From Penium margaritaceum (taxonomy: Eukaryota > Streptophyta > Zygnematophyceae > Desmidiales > Peniaceae): a DNA stretch of 59,729 nucleotides. A model generated the notes under the pieces. The model did no database searches. It saw only the letters and a list, made by a program, of their open reading frames with translations, and had not been told where the DNA came from. Below, one piece after another: positions 45,220-55,942 of this stretch; position 1 is the first letter of the stretch, and the number at the start of each line of letters is the position of its first letter. A program made the translations under genes and the position numbers. The stretch spans positions 299,468-359,196 of the forward strand of contig SZWC01000545.1 in NCBI GenBank assembly GCA_023375785.1. Direction: 5' to 3'.

Positions 45220-45823
45220 ATCTGAGCTCTCCTCCCACGAAGAGAACGGCACTTGATAGCTGATTGACAAGCCGGGGGGCACAGAAATCATCGGCTCCAA
45301 GTGGATCTTCAAGAAGAAGCTCACCAAGGAGGGAAAGGTGGGGCGGTACAAGGCGAGGCTGGTGGCAAAGGTGTACGCCCAACGGAAGGGTGAACACTAC
45401 AAAGAAACCTTCGCACCGGTGGTAAATTTCGCCTCCATCCAATCCATCCTCTCGGTGGCGGCGGTGCGGGACTACGAAGTTCACCAAATGGACATAAAAA
45501 CCGCGTTCTTCAATGGTGACCTGGAGAAGGAGGTCCTCATGGAGGTGCCGGAGGGGGTGGACGCTCCGCCGGGAAAGGTGTGCCGGCTTCGCAAGGCGTT
45601 CTACGAACTGAAGCAAGTACCACTCATGTGGTACCTGAAAACGGACGGCTTCATGGCCGAGCTTGGCTTCAAGGGCTGCGAAGCAGATCAGAGCGTGTTC
45701 ATGCGGAAGCAGCTGGGGTTGCACCAGATTGTGGTCCTTTACGTAGATGACCTTATCCTCGTGTCATCAGACATGGAGGAGTTGGTGAACCTGAAGCGAC
45801 AGCTGGACGGTCGGTCCGAATGA
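45220..45823 (+). pseudogene. pol: Copia-D reverse transcriptase
   Basis: After an in-frame stop at about 45256 the frame is open: IIGSKWIFKKKL, YKARLVAKVYAQRKGEHYKE, TFAPVVNFASIQSILSV, VHQMDIKTAFFNGDLEKEV, RKAFYELKQVPLMWYLK and LYVDDLILVSS with the catalytic YVDD. The frame ends at 45823, and the next domain overlaps in another frame from 45820. Confidence 0.92.
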
Positions 45824-46267
45824 CCGACATGGACGAGCTCAAGTACTACCTAGGCATCGCCATCAAGAGGGACTTCAAGGCACGCACGCTTGAGATGGGG
45901 CAGGCAAAGTACGTGCAAGAGGTGCTCTGCCGCTACAACATGGAGGAGTGCAACCCCATCGGCACACCCATGACCACCACATGTGAGTTGAGCTTGAGCA
46001 TGGGCCTGAGCACACATGAGCAGAAGGAGGAGATGATAGTTATGCCATACCAGTCCACGGTGGGGAGCATCATGTACGCCGTGGTGGCGACGCAGCCTGA
46101 CCTCGCCTTCGCGGAGGGCCAAGTGAGCTGCTATGTTGCTGACCCCGGCCCGCTGCATTGGCAAGCGGTGAAGCGGATCCTCCGCTATCTCAAGGCGGAA
46201 AAATAGTCACGGCTCGTGTTTGGAGGGGGAGCGCGTGATGACTCCCTCGAGTTGGTCGGCTACACGG
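45820..46267 (+). pseudogene. pol: Copia-D RNase H, first part, cut by Copia-E
   Basis: MDELKYYLGIAIKRDFKART, NMEECNPIGTPMTTTCELS, GSIMYAVVATQPDLAFAEGQ and KRILRYLKAEK, then a stop and LVGYT. Copia-E interrupts the YTDAD motif at 46268. The other half is at 53045. Confidence 0.9.
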
Positions 46268-47228
46268 TGTCAGGAGGAATCCGCGTGGTGCGGTCCCGAC
46301 ACTTGTCTGAACGCATTTACTGGTTCACATCTTCCTGTTTTGGGCAAATCTGAGACTTAGCGTGAGCTTTCTGGTCGCCTTACGCTAGGTGAGCAGGCAT
46401 TTAGAGACAGTCACTTTTGTGAAGGGAATGACGCAATTCTGCATTTTTTTTTAGCATGGAATAAGGCTAGTCATGAGCTTTCCAACGCACCAAACCACGC
46501 ACAATTTGGCCAAGCATAGCCCAAGTTACGTTTGCCGAAGCGCAGGTCTCACCCACCACTGAAGCCTGACGCTGCCACTCGCCCTTGCGCCTTCCTTCAA
46601 GTGCGAAGCGCCTTTCCCAAGGCACAGATCCCATTACACGTGGTGTGGGGGTTCCCTGCACTGTTTCCATGCACCCTCCCCACTTTCGGGTCGCGTTTGG
46701 TGATTGGGTGTGACGAGGTTCGAAACCTGTCCACAGACCTGCAGTCAGAATATTGACGAAGTCCCCGAGTAACAAAACGTACTATTGAGTTTCTAACGCT
46801 GAGCCGGGTTTTTGGCTAAGTCCATCAGTAACAGCCTGTACTACTGGATACGATGCATGATCCGCCGGATCAGGTGGATCATCCACCGGATTCCTCGGCA
46901 GGCCTATCGGAGCAATTTCTCCAAATGGTTATTTTGTTACTCGGTTCGGTCCATTATCGACCGGATTTCGAGTCGCAGCCGGCTCCCAGAGCCGCTGCGC
47001 ATGTCCCAACTTTGGAAGGCCATATCTCCCTCGATACTTGTCCGATTCCAGTCAAACAACTTCCACCGGATTGAACGACTTGTAAACTTTATGGAGAAAT
47101 CATCCATTCAAGGATCCAAGCAATTCAAGTTGCCAGATCCGCCGGCGCAGAGTTTCTACTTTCTGGCGGTTCGTCGGCGCCTCCCGGTGCCACACTTGGG
47201 CATGCGGGGGGGCAATTTTTTTTCAACA
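46268..47228 (-). repeat. Copia-E 3' LTR
   Basis: 961 bp, preceded on the element strand by the polypurine tract AAGGGGGAGAA. Pairs with 52067-53044. Confidence 0.93.
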
Positions 47229-47265
47229 TTCTCCCCCTTGAACCTGCTATGCCTGCTGCTCCAGC

Positions 47266-48126
47266 TTACTCTTGCTTGTCTTCCTCTGCGCCATCCAACC
47301 CATCATAGCTGGTCATCCCAAGTCCGGCCACGCTCATCGCGCGCCGGTCCGCGGATTGCGCTTTGGTCAAGCAATCCGCAAGCATGTTGTGCGTGCTGTA
47401 GTGTTGCAGCACCACCTGCCCCTCCTTGACCATGTCCCGTGCGTAGTGGTAACGCACGTCAATGGGCTTCCTCCTCCTGTGCTGCTTTGGGTTGTTGGTC
47501 AGCGAGATGGAGCCGGTGTTGTCCTCTTGCACCACCGTTGGCTCCAGCTGCGGCACGCCCAGCTCACCCAGCAACCTGTGGAGCCACACCGCCTCCTTGA
47601 CCACCTCGACCAGCGCGATGTACTCAGCTTCCACTGTGGAGGTGGCGACGCAGTCCTGCTTCCTGCTGCACCAGGAGACCGCTGCACCGGCGAGGAAGAC
47701 CACGTAGCCGGATGTGGACTTCTGCTTGTCCACATCTCCAACATAGTCTGCATCCGTGTAACAAACCAGGCGCAAAGGGTCCGCCCGCCCTTTGCTGTCG
47801 AACCTCAAGCACACATGTCGCGTCGCCTGCAGGTAGTGGAGGATGCGCTTGACCATTTGCCAGTGTAGTGGCCCTAGATCGGACACGTACCTGCTCACTT
47901 GGCCCACCGCGTAGACCAGGTCCGGTCGAGTCGCCACCATGGCGTACAGGATGCTACCCACCGCCGATTGGTAGGGCACCCCTGCCATATCCTCCCGCTC
48001 TTCTTTTGTTTGCGACGCCATTGCCGCACTTAGTTCACAGGTCGTGCAGACAGGAATGCACACTGGTTTGCAGTCCTCCATGTCATACAGCTTCAACACC
48101 TCGGTCACTGGCATGCCCCAGCTCAA
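47266..48126 (-). pseudogene. pol: Copia-E RNase H and end of RT
   Basis: Open frame of 286 codons: LYDMEDCKPVCIPVCTTCEL, GSILYAMVATRPDLVYAVGQ, KRILHYLQATRHVCLRFDS, VCYTDADYVGDVDKQKSTSG, WCSRKQDCVATSTVEAEYIA, VVQEDNTGSISLTNNP and DVRYHYARDMVKEG. All copia RNase H blocks are intact in one frame. The upstream join to RT (about 48120) has lost bases within AKYVAEVLKLY. Confidence 0.93.
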
Positions 48127-48893
48127 GCGTGCGCGCCCTCCGGTTCCGCGTGATGCTCACCCCGAGAAAGAAGTCCATCTCCCCCATGTCCGACATTTGG
48201 AACCTGCTGCTCAGATGATCTTTCAATTGTTGTAGGCTTAGCAGGTCTGAGGAGCACAAGATCAGATCGTCCACGTATAGTGCGACAATGTGATGGAGCT
48301 TCTTGCTGCGCCACGCGTACACGCTGTGATCTGCCTCACAGCGCTTAAAGCCAAGTTGTGCCATGAAGCTGTCCATTTCTTGGTACCAGCATCGGGGCGA
48401 TTGCTTTTAGCCTATACAAGGACTTCCGCAGCTTGCACACCTTGCCCTCCGGCGCCTCCACCCCCTCCAGCACCTCCCTGTAGATTTCTTTGTCAATGAT
48501 GCCGTTGAGGAAAGCCGTCTTTACGTCCATCTGGTGGAGCTCCATGTCCTTCGCGGGTGCCACCGCAAGGATCACCCAGATTCTTATAAACTTGGCAACG
48601 AGGGCGAACGTGTCATCGTAGTGCTCGCCCTTAGGCTGTGCGTACCCCTTTGCCATGAGCTGCGCCTTGTACTTGTCAACCACACCTTCCTTAGCGAACT
48701 TGGTCTTGAAGACCCACGTGGAGCCGATGACCTTGGCGTCTTTCGGCCTGTCAACCAGCTGCCACGTGTCATTTTCAGCAATGGACGCCAACTCCGACTT
48801 GATGGTGGAGTCCCATTGCTTCCCCTCGGGCCGCGCAAGCGCCTCTTGCACTGTCTTTGGCTCCGTTGATGCAGCGAGCATGCACCGCATCAT
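48083..48893 (-). pseudogene. pol: Copia-E reverse transcriptase
   Basis: 48893-48345 contains PEGKQWDSTIKSELASIAEN, VIGSTWVFKTKFAKEGVVD, KAQLMAKGYAQPKGEHYDD, ELHQMDVKTAFLNGIIDKEI and VCKLRKSLYRLK. A frameshift at about 48405 moves to 48376-48083, with MDSFMAQLGFKRCEADHSVY, the catalytic YVDD (48266-48277) and MDFFLGVSITRNRRARTLEL. Confidence 0.92.
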
Positions 48894-49205
48894 GCAAATC
48901 CATCAACCGGTGCCTGCGTCGAAATGCTTGCCTGCTCTCCGCTGCCTCCCGCTGCGGCGCGGCAGTTTTGGTGGCGTCTCGTCGCATTACTGGGATCCTT
49001 CAGACTGTGCCCGCTCTAGTGAATCATCGACCAGACGGATCCTCAAGGATCCCTCCCGCTCCGATGAACCATCAACCGGACAGGCGGCGCGTCCAGAGGA
49101 TTTTTCTCCGACGCCCGACGAGAACTCCGCTGGGAGTGCGCGCTTCAGCAGCCGCGGTGCCTCCTTCGATGGACCATTCCGTCGAATCTCCAGCCCAGCT
49201 GCATC

Positions 49206-49626
49206 GTTGTCAGTAAGGCTGTACACCAAAAGCCCGGACTCGAGTCCAGGACTTGCGAGTCCGAGTCCTGTCCCAGACTTGCGAGTCCGAGTCCGCCAGC
49301 TTGGCTCGGCTCGCGAGTCCATGCCAGTCCTGTGTTAAGCATCTAACAGAAGGTACACTATGACTGGGAGTCACCATGTTGGTGATCGACGGTGGACGAA
49401 GTGCATTAGTGACATAAACCCACGATTCTGGACCAGGACTCGCAAGTCTGGTCAAAGACTCGCAAGTCTGGTCCAGGACTCGCGAGTCTGGTCTGGGACT
49501 CGCGAGTCCGAGTCTTTGGATGGACTCGGACTCGCAAGTCCAAGTCCAAAAGGAGCCTCGGACTCGTGAGTCCGAGTCTTCCTTGAGACTTGCGAGTCTG
49601 GACTCATGAACACCCTTAGTTGTCAG
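49206..49626. mobile_element. 405-bp hAT-type MITE in Copia-E, with 8-bp duplications
   Basis: GTTGTCAG flanks the insert at 49206-49213 and 49619-49626, a perfect 8-bp target duplication typical of hAT. The element itself (49214-49618) begins TAAGGCTGTACACC and ends GAACACCCTTA, whose complement TAAGGGTGTTC resembles plant hAT ends. The interior is packed with variants of the palindrome ACTCGCGAGT in ACTCGCGAGTCCGAGTC-like units. No coding capacity. It lies between integrase and RT of Copia-E, and its first bases (TAA on the minus strand) stop the integrase frame. Confidence 0.9.
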
Positions 49627-50671
49627 AGTCCTTCGCGTTGGCTACTGCACCTGCTGCACCACCGCGCTCCAAAGCTGCATCATCGACCTTCGCGTCCGCC
49701 GGCTCCTTCTGGTAGTCACGGAGCTGGAACCACTCCCCCTGTTTTGCAGTGTTCCCAATGCTCATGTCGTTGCCACTACTGTTGTAGCTCTGTTGCTCGT
49801 CAAACTCAACATCAGGGCTATGGATGATCTCTTGTGTGCGCGGATCCCAAAGCCAAACCGCTTTTTGCGCGCTCTCATAGCCGAGGAACAAGCACGGCTT
49901 TGCCCGCAGTTCCAGCTTGCTGTCGCATTGTTGCGTTGCCTGTACCATCTTGTTCGCCTTGCAGCCGAACACCTTCAGGTGCACCACGTTTGGCTTTCGC
50001 CCACTCCAAGCCTCCTGCGGCGTCTTCCAGCCGCCCTTGCCCTTCAGCACCGCTCTTGGGATGAGGTTGATGGTGTAGCTCGTTGTACACACAGCCACCG
50101 CCCAGAATCCTCGTGACAACCCCGCATCCACAAGCAAGGTCCGCACCATGTTGAGCAGCGTCTGGTTCGCCCGCTCCGCCACTCCGTTGGACTGTGGCGA
50201 GTATGGCGTAGTGGGTTCCCACTTGATGCCCTGTTGCTTTATCCACCCACTGCAGCACACCTATTCTTTGCCATTGTCGCTGCGTAGCGCTCTGACCTTC
50301 CGGCCAGTCTGCCTCTCCACCGCTGCGACGTACTCCTTCAACCCGTCGAGGACCTCGCCTTTCTGCTTTACGAAGTACACGTAGAGTTTCTAGCTGCAGT
50401 TGTCAATGAAGGTGACGAAGTATCTTAGGCCGCTATTTGACGGTGTTTTGAACGGTCCACACACGTCAGTGTGCACGATCTCCAACAGGTCCTTCGCGCG
50501 AGCCTTGTTCTCATTGAATGGCTTGCATCGCGCCTTGCCCAAAATGCAAGGCTCGCATATTTTGTGCGTTGCTGCATCTGCTGCCGCGTTTGCTGCACCG
50601 TTAATGACAAGGCTGCGCACCATGTCGCGCTTCGCCATCTCCTTAACGGTTGCAGGCACGGAATGTCCCAA
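49619..50671 (-). pseudogene. pol: Copia-E integrase
   Basis: 50671-50390 has CEPCILGKARCKPFNENKAR, HTDVCGPFKTPSNSGLRYFV and FIDNCS, then a stop. It reads on through VRALRSDNGKE (second Asp, SDN for TDN), a second stop, and 50260-49619 with KWEPTTPYSPQSNGVAERAN (catalytic Glu), GFWAVAVCTTSYTINLIP and KVFGCKANKMV, then PDVEFDEQQSYN. The frame ends at the MITE. Confidence 0.92.
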
Positions 50672-50680
50672 CCATCAGTG

Positions 50681-51946
50681 CTAGAGCTCCAGATCAGAGC
50701 TTTCTCCCTTGGCCATGTCGACTACGTGCTCCTGCGATTCTGCTGCATCCGATACTACGGGGACCACTTTGGTCTCCACGACGTAGAGACCGCCCTCGCG
50801 CTTCGCCTCCAGCACGACCTCGCCGTTGCCGTCGATGCGCACCACTGCGCCTTTTGTGCGGAAGAGCACCTCATATCCCTTGTACGTCAAGCGGCTAACA
50901 CTCAGGATGTCAGCCAGGCCGGGGATGTGCTGCACATCACGAATTGTGCACAACTCCTTCTTACCGCCTACCACAACTTCCACCTCCACGTCGCCTTGGC
51001 CGGCCGCCGGCTCGACTTTGTTGTTCGCGACCACCATTAACTTGGAGGACTTCTCGTAGGTGACGAACCCCACCTTCTCGACTTGGGTGTGCTCCTCGGC
51101 CCCGGAATCCAGGCACCGCCTGTTGGTCTGCTTGAGGAAATGATTCTTGTTGTCGTTGAGGAGCGACCTGCCCTTGCTGGTTTTGCCGCCGGTCTTCGCC
51201 TCCTCCGGGCACTCACGGGCCCAATGGCCCTCCTTGCCGCAATTGCGGCACGCACCTTTCTTGGCACCCTTCTTGCCGCCGCCCTTTCCATTGCTTCTTT
51301 GGCCCCCGCTTCCACCACCACGCGTTTTGGTGACGAGGGCCGATGAGGAAGACGAGGGCTCCCCGCAGCTTTGTCGCTGCGCCTCGTTGCGGATGTACTC
51401 TGCCACCGCGCCATAGGTGAGCTTGTCCTCCAACCATCCTCCAAGAATGGTGATGAGAGGATTCCAACTGTCAGGTAGGACCATGAGAAGGGCCATCGCC
51501 TGCAGCTGTGTGTCGATCTTCCACTCCACGTCCTTGCATTGCGAGGCGAGCGACTCGATCTGTTGCATGGCGTAGATGACATCATCTCCTTCCTCGATTC
51601 TCACCTTGAGGAGCCGATTCATCGCGAAAATTTTGTTCGACAGTGACTTGGATCGGTGCATGGCGCAGAGCTTTTGCCAAGCTTCGGCTGCCAGGTTGCA
51701 GCCTTGGAAGTAGCCCCATTGCGACTCGGCTGTCCCAGATACCAGGAGCATGAGCCCCTCCGTGTTCTTCTTTTCGAAGGCCTGCTTCTCCACGTCCGCA
51801 ACAGTCACCTCCACGAGCACTTCCTTTCCCAACATGACATCCAGCAGCCCCTTATGCGAGAGGTGCAGCTCAAACTGCCACCTCCATAGACCGAAGCCCG
51901 GGCTGCCCACATACTTCTGAATGGGCTGGATCTCCGTCTGCGCCAT
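50681..51946 (-). CDS. gag: Copia-E gag-protease, 421 codons, uninterrupted
   Basis: ATG at 51946, stop at 50681. The UBN2-like gag part (WQFELHLSHKGLLDVMLGKE, AESQWGYFQGCNLAAEAWQK, AMALLMVLPDSWNPLITIL) is followed by a Gly/Lys-rich stretch, a canonical zinc knuckle CRNCGKEGHWAREC, and the protease active site CLDSGAEEHTQ, then VQHIPGLADILSVSRLTYKG. It should give nucleocapsid and an aspartic protease, and it is the only gag here without breaks or motif loss. The stop falls between protease and the GAG-pre-integrase region; copia elements normally read on, so pol is cut off from it. Confidence 0.93.
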   Translation of the reverse strand: MAQTEIQPIQKYVGSPGFGLWRWQFELHLSHKGLLDVMLGKEVLVEVTVADVEKQAFEKKNTEGLMLLVSGTAESQWGYFQGCNLAAEAWQKLCAMHRSKSLSNKIFAMNRLLKVRIEEGDDVIYAMQQIESLASQCKDVEWKIDTQLQAMALLMVLPDSWNPLITILGGWLEDKLTYGAVAEYIRNEAQRQSCGEPSSSSSALVTKTRGGGSGGQRSNGKGGGKKGAKKGACRNCGKEGHWARECPEEAKTGGKTSKGRSLLNDNKNHFLKQTNRRCLDSGAEEHTQVEKVGFVTYEKSSKLMVVANNKVEPAAGQGDVEVEVVVGGKKELCTIRDVQHIPGLADILSVSRLTYKGYEVLFRTKGAVVRIDGNGEVVLEAKREGGLYVVETKVVPVVSDAAESQEHVVDMAKGESSDLEL

Positions 51947-52049
51947 GTGTGCAGCTGCTACTCCGACAAGTTCTCACAACTTCACGGCGACGTCCACGTT
52001 GACAATCCCGTGTGCACGGAAGACGTGAACGTTGGAGGCGTTCAGACCT

Positions 52050-52064
52050 ATGGACCCATAACCT
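52050..52064 (-). other. Copia-E primer-binding site
   Basis: The element strand reads AGGTTATGGGTCCA next to the LTR end, the same half initiator tRNA-Met complement with changes. Pairing would be weaker than in Copia-A. Confidence 0.65.
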
Positions 52065-52066
52065 TT

Positions 52067-53044
52067 TGTCAGGAGGAATCCGCATGGTGCGGTCCCGACG
52101 TTTTTCTGAACGTGTTTAGTGGTTCACGTCTTCCTGCTTTGGGCGAATCTCAGACTGAGCGAGAGCTTTCTAGTCACCTCACGCTAGGTGAACAGGCATT
52201 TAGAGACAGTCACTTGTGCAAAGGGAATAATGCAATTCTGCATTTTTTTTTAAGCATGGACGAGGGCTAGTCATGAGCTTTCCAATGCAACAAACCGCGT
52301 GCGATCCGGCCAAGCGTAGCCCAAGTTACGTTTGCCGAAGCGCAGGTCTCGCCTACCACTGAAGCCTGGCGTCGCCACTCGCCGTAGCGCCTTCCTTCAC
52401 GTGCGAAGCTCCTTTCCTAAGGCGCAGATCCCATTGCACGTGGTGTGGGGGTCCCCTGCACTTTATCCACGCACCCTCCCCACTTTTGGGTCGCATTTGG
52501 TGATGGGGTGTGAGGAGGTTTGAAACATGTCCGCAGACCTGCAGTCAGAATATCGACAGTCCCCGAGTAACAAAACGTACTACTGAGTTTCGGACGCTGA
52601 GCCAGGTTTTTGGCTGAGTCCATCAGTAACAGCCTGCACTATTGGATCCGGTTGATGATCCTCCGGATCAGATGGATCATCCACTGGACGCCTCGGCAGG
52701 CCTATCGGGGCAATTTCTCCAAATGGTAATTTTGTTACTCGGCCCGGTCTATTATTGAAAAGATTTTGAGTCGCAGATTTTGAGTCGCAGCCAGCTCCTA
52801 GAGCCGCTACGCATACCCCAACTTTGGATGGCCATATCTCCCTCGATACTTGTCCGATTCTGGTTAAACAACTTCCACTGGATTTAGCAACTTGTAGAAT
52901 TTATGGAGCAATTATCCATTTTAGTATCCAAGCACTCCTCAAGTCACCAGATCCGGTGGCGCGGATTGTTCACTTTCTGGCGGCTCGTCGGCGCCGGGAG
53001 GCGCAGCACTTGGGCATGCGGAGGGGCAAGTTTTTTTTTCAACA
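52067..53044 (-). repeat. Copia-E 5' LTR
   Basis: 978 bp, partner of 46268-47228. It contains a local direct doubling of AGATTTTGAGTCGC near 52761. Confidence 0.93.
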
Positions 53045-53460
53045 CTCGGATGCCGACTGAGCTGGCGATATGGATGAAAGAAAATAAACTTCAGGGTACG
53101 TGTTTGTACTTGGTGGTGCAGCAGTTTCATGGGCAAGCAAGAAGCAGGATTGTGTTGCACTGTCTAGCATCGAAGCGGAGTTCATTGCACTGGCGGAAGC
53201 CGCAAAGGAGGCGGTGTGGCTGCGGCGGCTGCTAAAGGAGATTGGAGTCCGCAGAGGAAGCCCAAGGTACTCAACATTGACAACATGAGTGCCTTCAGCC
53301 TCACTCAGAACCCAGTGTTACACAGGAGGACCAAGCACATCGAGATCCGTCATCACTACGCGCGTGACTTGGTGGAGAAGGGAGATGTGACTATTGTGCA
53401 TTGTGGCACTAAGCACATGCTTGCCGACGTCATGACAAGGTAACAGCCCAAGGACATGCA
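53045..53460 (+). pseudogene. pol: Copia-D RNase H, second part
   Basis: Resumes with GDMDERK, then [40 protein letters not shown], a frameshift at about 53268, and [45 protein letters not shown]. It completes the YTDAD...HYARD domain begun at 45820. Confidence 0.92.
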
Positions 53461-53556
53461 TAACACAAGTTGCATGAAGCTCGGTCTGCACTGTGAAGTT
53501 TAAATGGCTACAGGTTCCAAGGAGAGGGCATCAAGGCTGCGGTGCAAGGGGGAAAT

Positions 53557-54280
53557 TGTTGACATGGTGGGTCCCTTGCCATGAGTGCCGTTGATCGTAA
53601 TCCCTGGTGAGACCACTAGGGAGTGGTCAAAAACCTGATCTGATTTTAGATTTGGATTTCTTGGATTTTTCCATGCAGAATCTAGCTTTGAATCTCTCAA
53701 TTTGAGTGAGAATTCAGAAAGTTAGCCTAGTCCAAAGTTCGGGTGTTGGACTGTAGGAATCTGGTACCCGCCATGGGTGGCAGGATAATCCACCACAAGT
53801 GATCTGAGTTGGTCTCCAACGACCCCCAAATATACCAAGGACATAAAGGAAGAAACCAAAAGAATCTCCTTGACCAGAGTGAGCTTCTCCTTAACTTCTG
53901 GGCGAGGAAAGGCGCTTCGACGGGTCATCGTTGAAGCGCCTCCCATTACCTAGAGTGCAAGGCAAGGTGACCGAATCCACCAAGGGTTACTTCGACGGCC
54001 GTAGCAGGGTCTCTACTGCTCTGTTTTGGGTGTGCTTGGATACGTTGGAAAGCTTAAATCACACGCTGTAATGATCAGATGAAATCTCACTATGCTAAGG
54101 AATAAAAATGTGTTTCCATTCAGTTCTACTGAATGCGACGTGTTTTTCCCACCCTTGCCCGTGATCCTTGTGCTCCACACTCTTCACCATTGGTGTCCAT
54201 TGGCTACCCAAAACTTGGTAGCGTGAACCAGTGAGAGTTAGGCATCCTTGAGGGTGCCTCCACACCCACTAGTGCCAATA
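53557..54280 (+). repeat. Copia-D 3' LTR
   Basis: 724 bp, partner of 42855-43578. Confidence 0.95.
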
Positions 54281-54285
54281 GTCCA

Positions 54286-55819
54286 GGTCGTCGTTGCTCG
54301 CCGATGTCGAAGCGGGAACTGATGCGGTCGTGGTCGCCGCGCGCCTAGAGGATTTGCTCTTCGACGTAGATCGTTGTGTGTGCGTTGCCTGAAGCCCCGA
54401 CTAATCCACGCCCAGTCGAGCGGCTACTGGCACTTGGTGTATCAATGACCATCTCCACAGTTGTAACAGTGAACAAGGCATCCACTGCTACTATCCGATG
54501 ACGGCTGCTGCCGTGACTGCTACTGGCCCGAGCCGCGCCTCTGTCCCCCCTTCTTCCCCTGTGTTGCTGCCGGAACACCCTGTGTCTGAGTCGGTGTAAT
54601 CGGGGTAGAAGGGGAAGAGGAAGACGTGGCAGAGGATGGAGAAGGAGACTTCAGGAGGGAAGTCGGTGGTGATGCGATGACTGCTGCAGCAAGGGAAGTC
54701 TCCTGATGAGCCACGGTTGCCTCACGGGCGGAAGTCACCTGGAGGAAGAGCTGATGCGCCGCAGGAAGAAGCTGCATTGAGGCACAAAAAGGCTCGAGCA
54801 CGGCATCGTTGTACCTTGAGAAGATGTCTGCGTGCACAAGGTGAACTCCAAGCATGATCGTGTGGAGCGCCCATAGCTCTGTGCCTCTGGCATTCCCAAG
54901 GCACATATAGATGCACATGGCGCATCGCCAGTAGTCGGTTGCTTGCTCGGCTGGCCCCTGACGGAAGGAGTGAAAGGCACGAATGTGAGCACCGCACATG
55001 GCGTGTGTCTCTGCAGCAAGCAAGGATAATGCCAGGTCCCAGTCCCCGCGTGGATTTACGCCGGTGGCTTTGCCGGCCTCACCAAAGAATGAGCGGAAGT
55101 CGACGACGGTCTCGTGCGGCATGGCATAAAGAAGTCCGCGCATTGCCCTAGCCGATGTCAGCACCTGTGCTCTGTCCATAGTCTGATGCGGACTGTGGTA
55201 GTAGGGCCACACTCCCTCTGAAGTGGCCAAAACCTGGAAAAGGATCTCCCAGCAGGCAAAGCCGTCCTCGCTAACATATCATGGGGGCGGTATCTCAAAG
55301 TCCTTGGATTGCCGCTCCGTAGGGAGAGAAACCACAGGATGAGAAGGATGAGGGATGGGGAAGACTCCAGGAAGAGGGAAGTCGCTGGGGTGGAGGTCAG
55401 GCGACGATCAAATCTCGGGAGAATGCGATGTGTGTGGGAGTCGAGTGCTCGTCGGGAGCAAGCAAAGACGCTCTTGAAGTACACGAATCTCATGCTCAGG
55501 GGAATCGCCCTCCATGCCTGGCATATCTGGATCCTCATCTCGGTGGCGGGTTGCATCCAACTCCTGTCTCCGGTGCTGGAGCTGACTGCTGTGTGGAAGG
55601 TGCCATACCAGCAGGTCCACCAGAGGTCTACCGTAGGGACTGACCCCGAAGAAGCTCAACGAGAGTACGGATGGCGTCTGTCTGCTTCCGCTGTAGACAA
55701 CGCATCTCATTGTGCTGGCTCCGTAGGTTTTCAATAGCCTACGAGCGTGGGCTCATGACCCTTGAGGTGGAAGAAGAGGGATCTAGTATCATCTTTCCCT
55801 TATCACCCGACGGAGCCAT
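54286..55819 (-). pseudogene. gag: Copia-C gag
   Basis: A likely start is the ATG at 55819 (MAPSGDKGKM), then several stops and a frameshift before an open stretch of 236 codons (55230-54520) with VVDFRSFFGEAGKATGVNP, FHSFRQGPAEQATDYWRCA and LWALHTIMLGVHLVHADIF. This is a retrotransposon gag pattern, followed by a Ser/Pro/Thr-rich region. A zinc knuckle CYNCGDGH...YTKC follows at about 54425-54475, with one stop inside. Copia-D cuts it from the protease. Confidence 0.82.
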
Positions 55820-55942
55820 GTCACCGCTCATTATGGGCCAACAGCTCAACTTGGTCAGATTGCAAAAATGTCAGCGTTTCTCGAGGAGGTGAAATGCTGG
55901 CAACTTTCAACTCTATGACCAAAGAGCTGACAAAGTAAAAGT

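Larger units (their letters stand above)
46268..53044 (-). mobile_element. Copia-E, nested in Copia-D
   Basis: 6.8-kb Ty1/copia element on the minus strand, same family as Copia-B. On the plus strand it runs TGTCAGGAGG to TTTCAACA, with flanks CACGG (46263-46267) and CTCGG (53045-53049), a 5-bp duplication with one change. The best-preserved element here: gag-protease is a single 421-codon ORF, but pol has several stops and a hAT MITE. Confidence 0.95.
42855..54280 (+). mobile_element. Copia-D, nested in Copia-C
   Basis: LTR-bounded Ty1/copia element. LTRs start TGTTGACATGG and end CCAACA or CCAATA. Flanks are GTCCG (42850-42854) and GTCCA (54281-54285), a 5-bp duplication with one difference. 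A polypurine tract AAGGGGGAAA precedes the 3' LTR. Gag, protease, RT and RNase H remain, but the integrase core is missing. RNase H is split by Copia-E. Confidence 0.95.
38325..55819 (-). mobile_element. Copia-C, split by Copia-D
   Basis: Ty1/copia element on the minus strand. Gag lies at 55.8-54.3 kb, and protease, integrase, RT and RNase H at 42.8-38.9 kb. The 11.4-kb gap is Copia-D. It is a different lineage from A, B, D and E (RT signature GFEDGDKVWYFRKSLYGLKH, RNase H KHNAIEHHFVRDLV). The 5' LTR was not identified. Confidence 0.85.
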
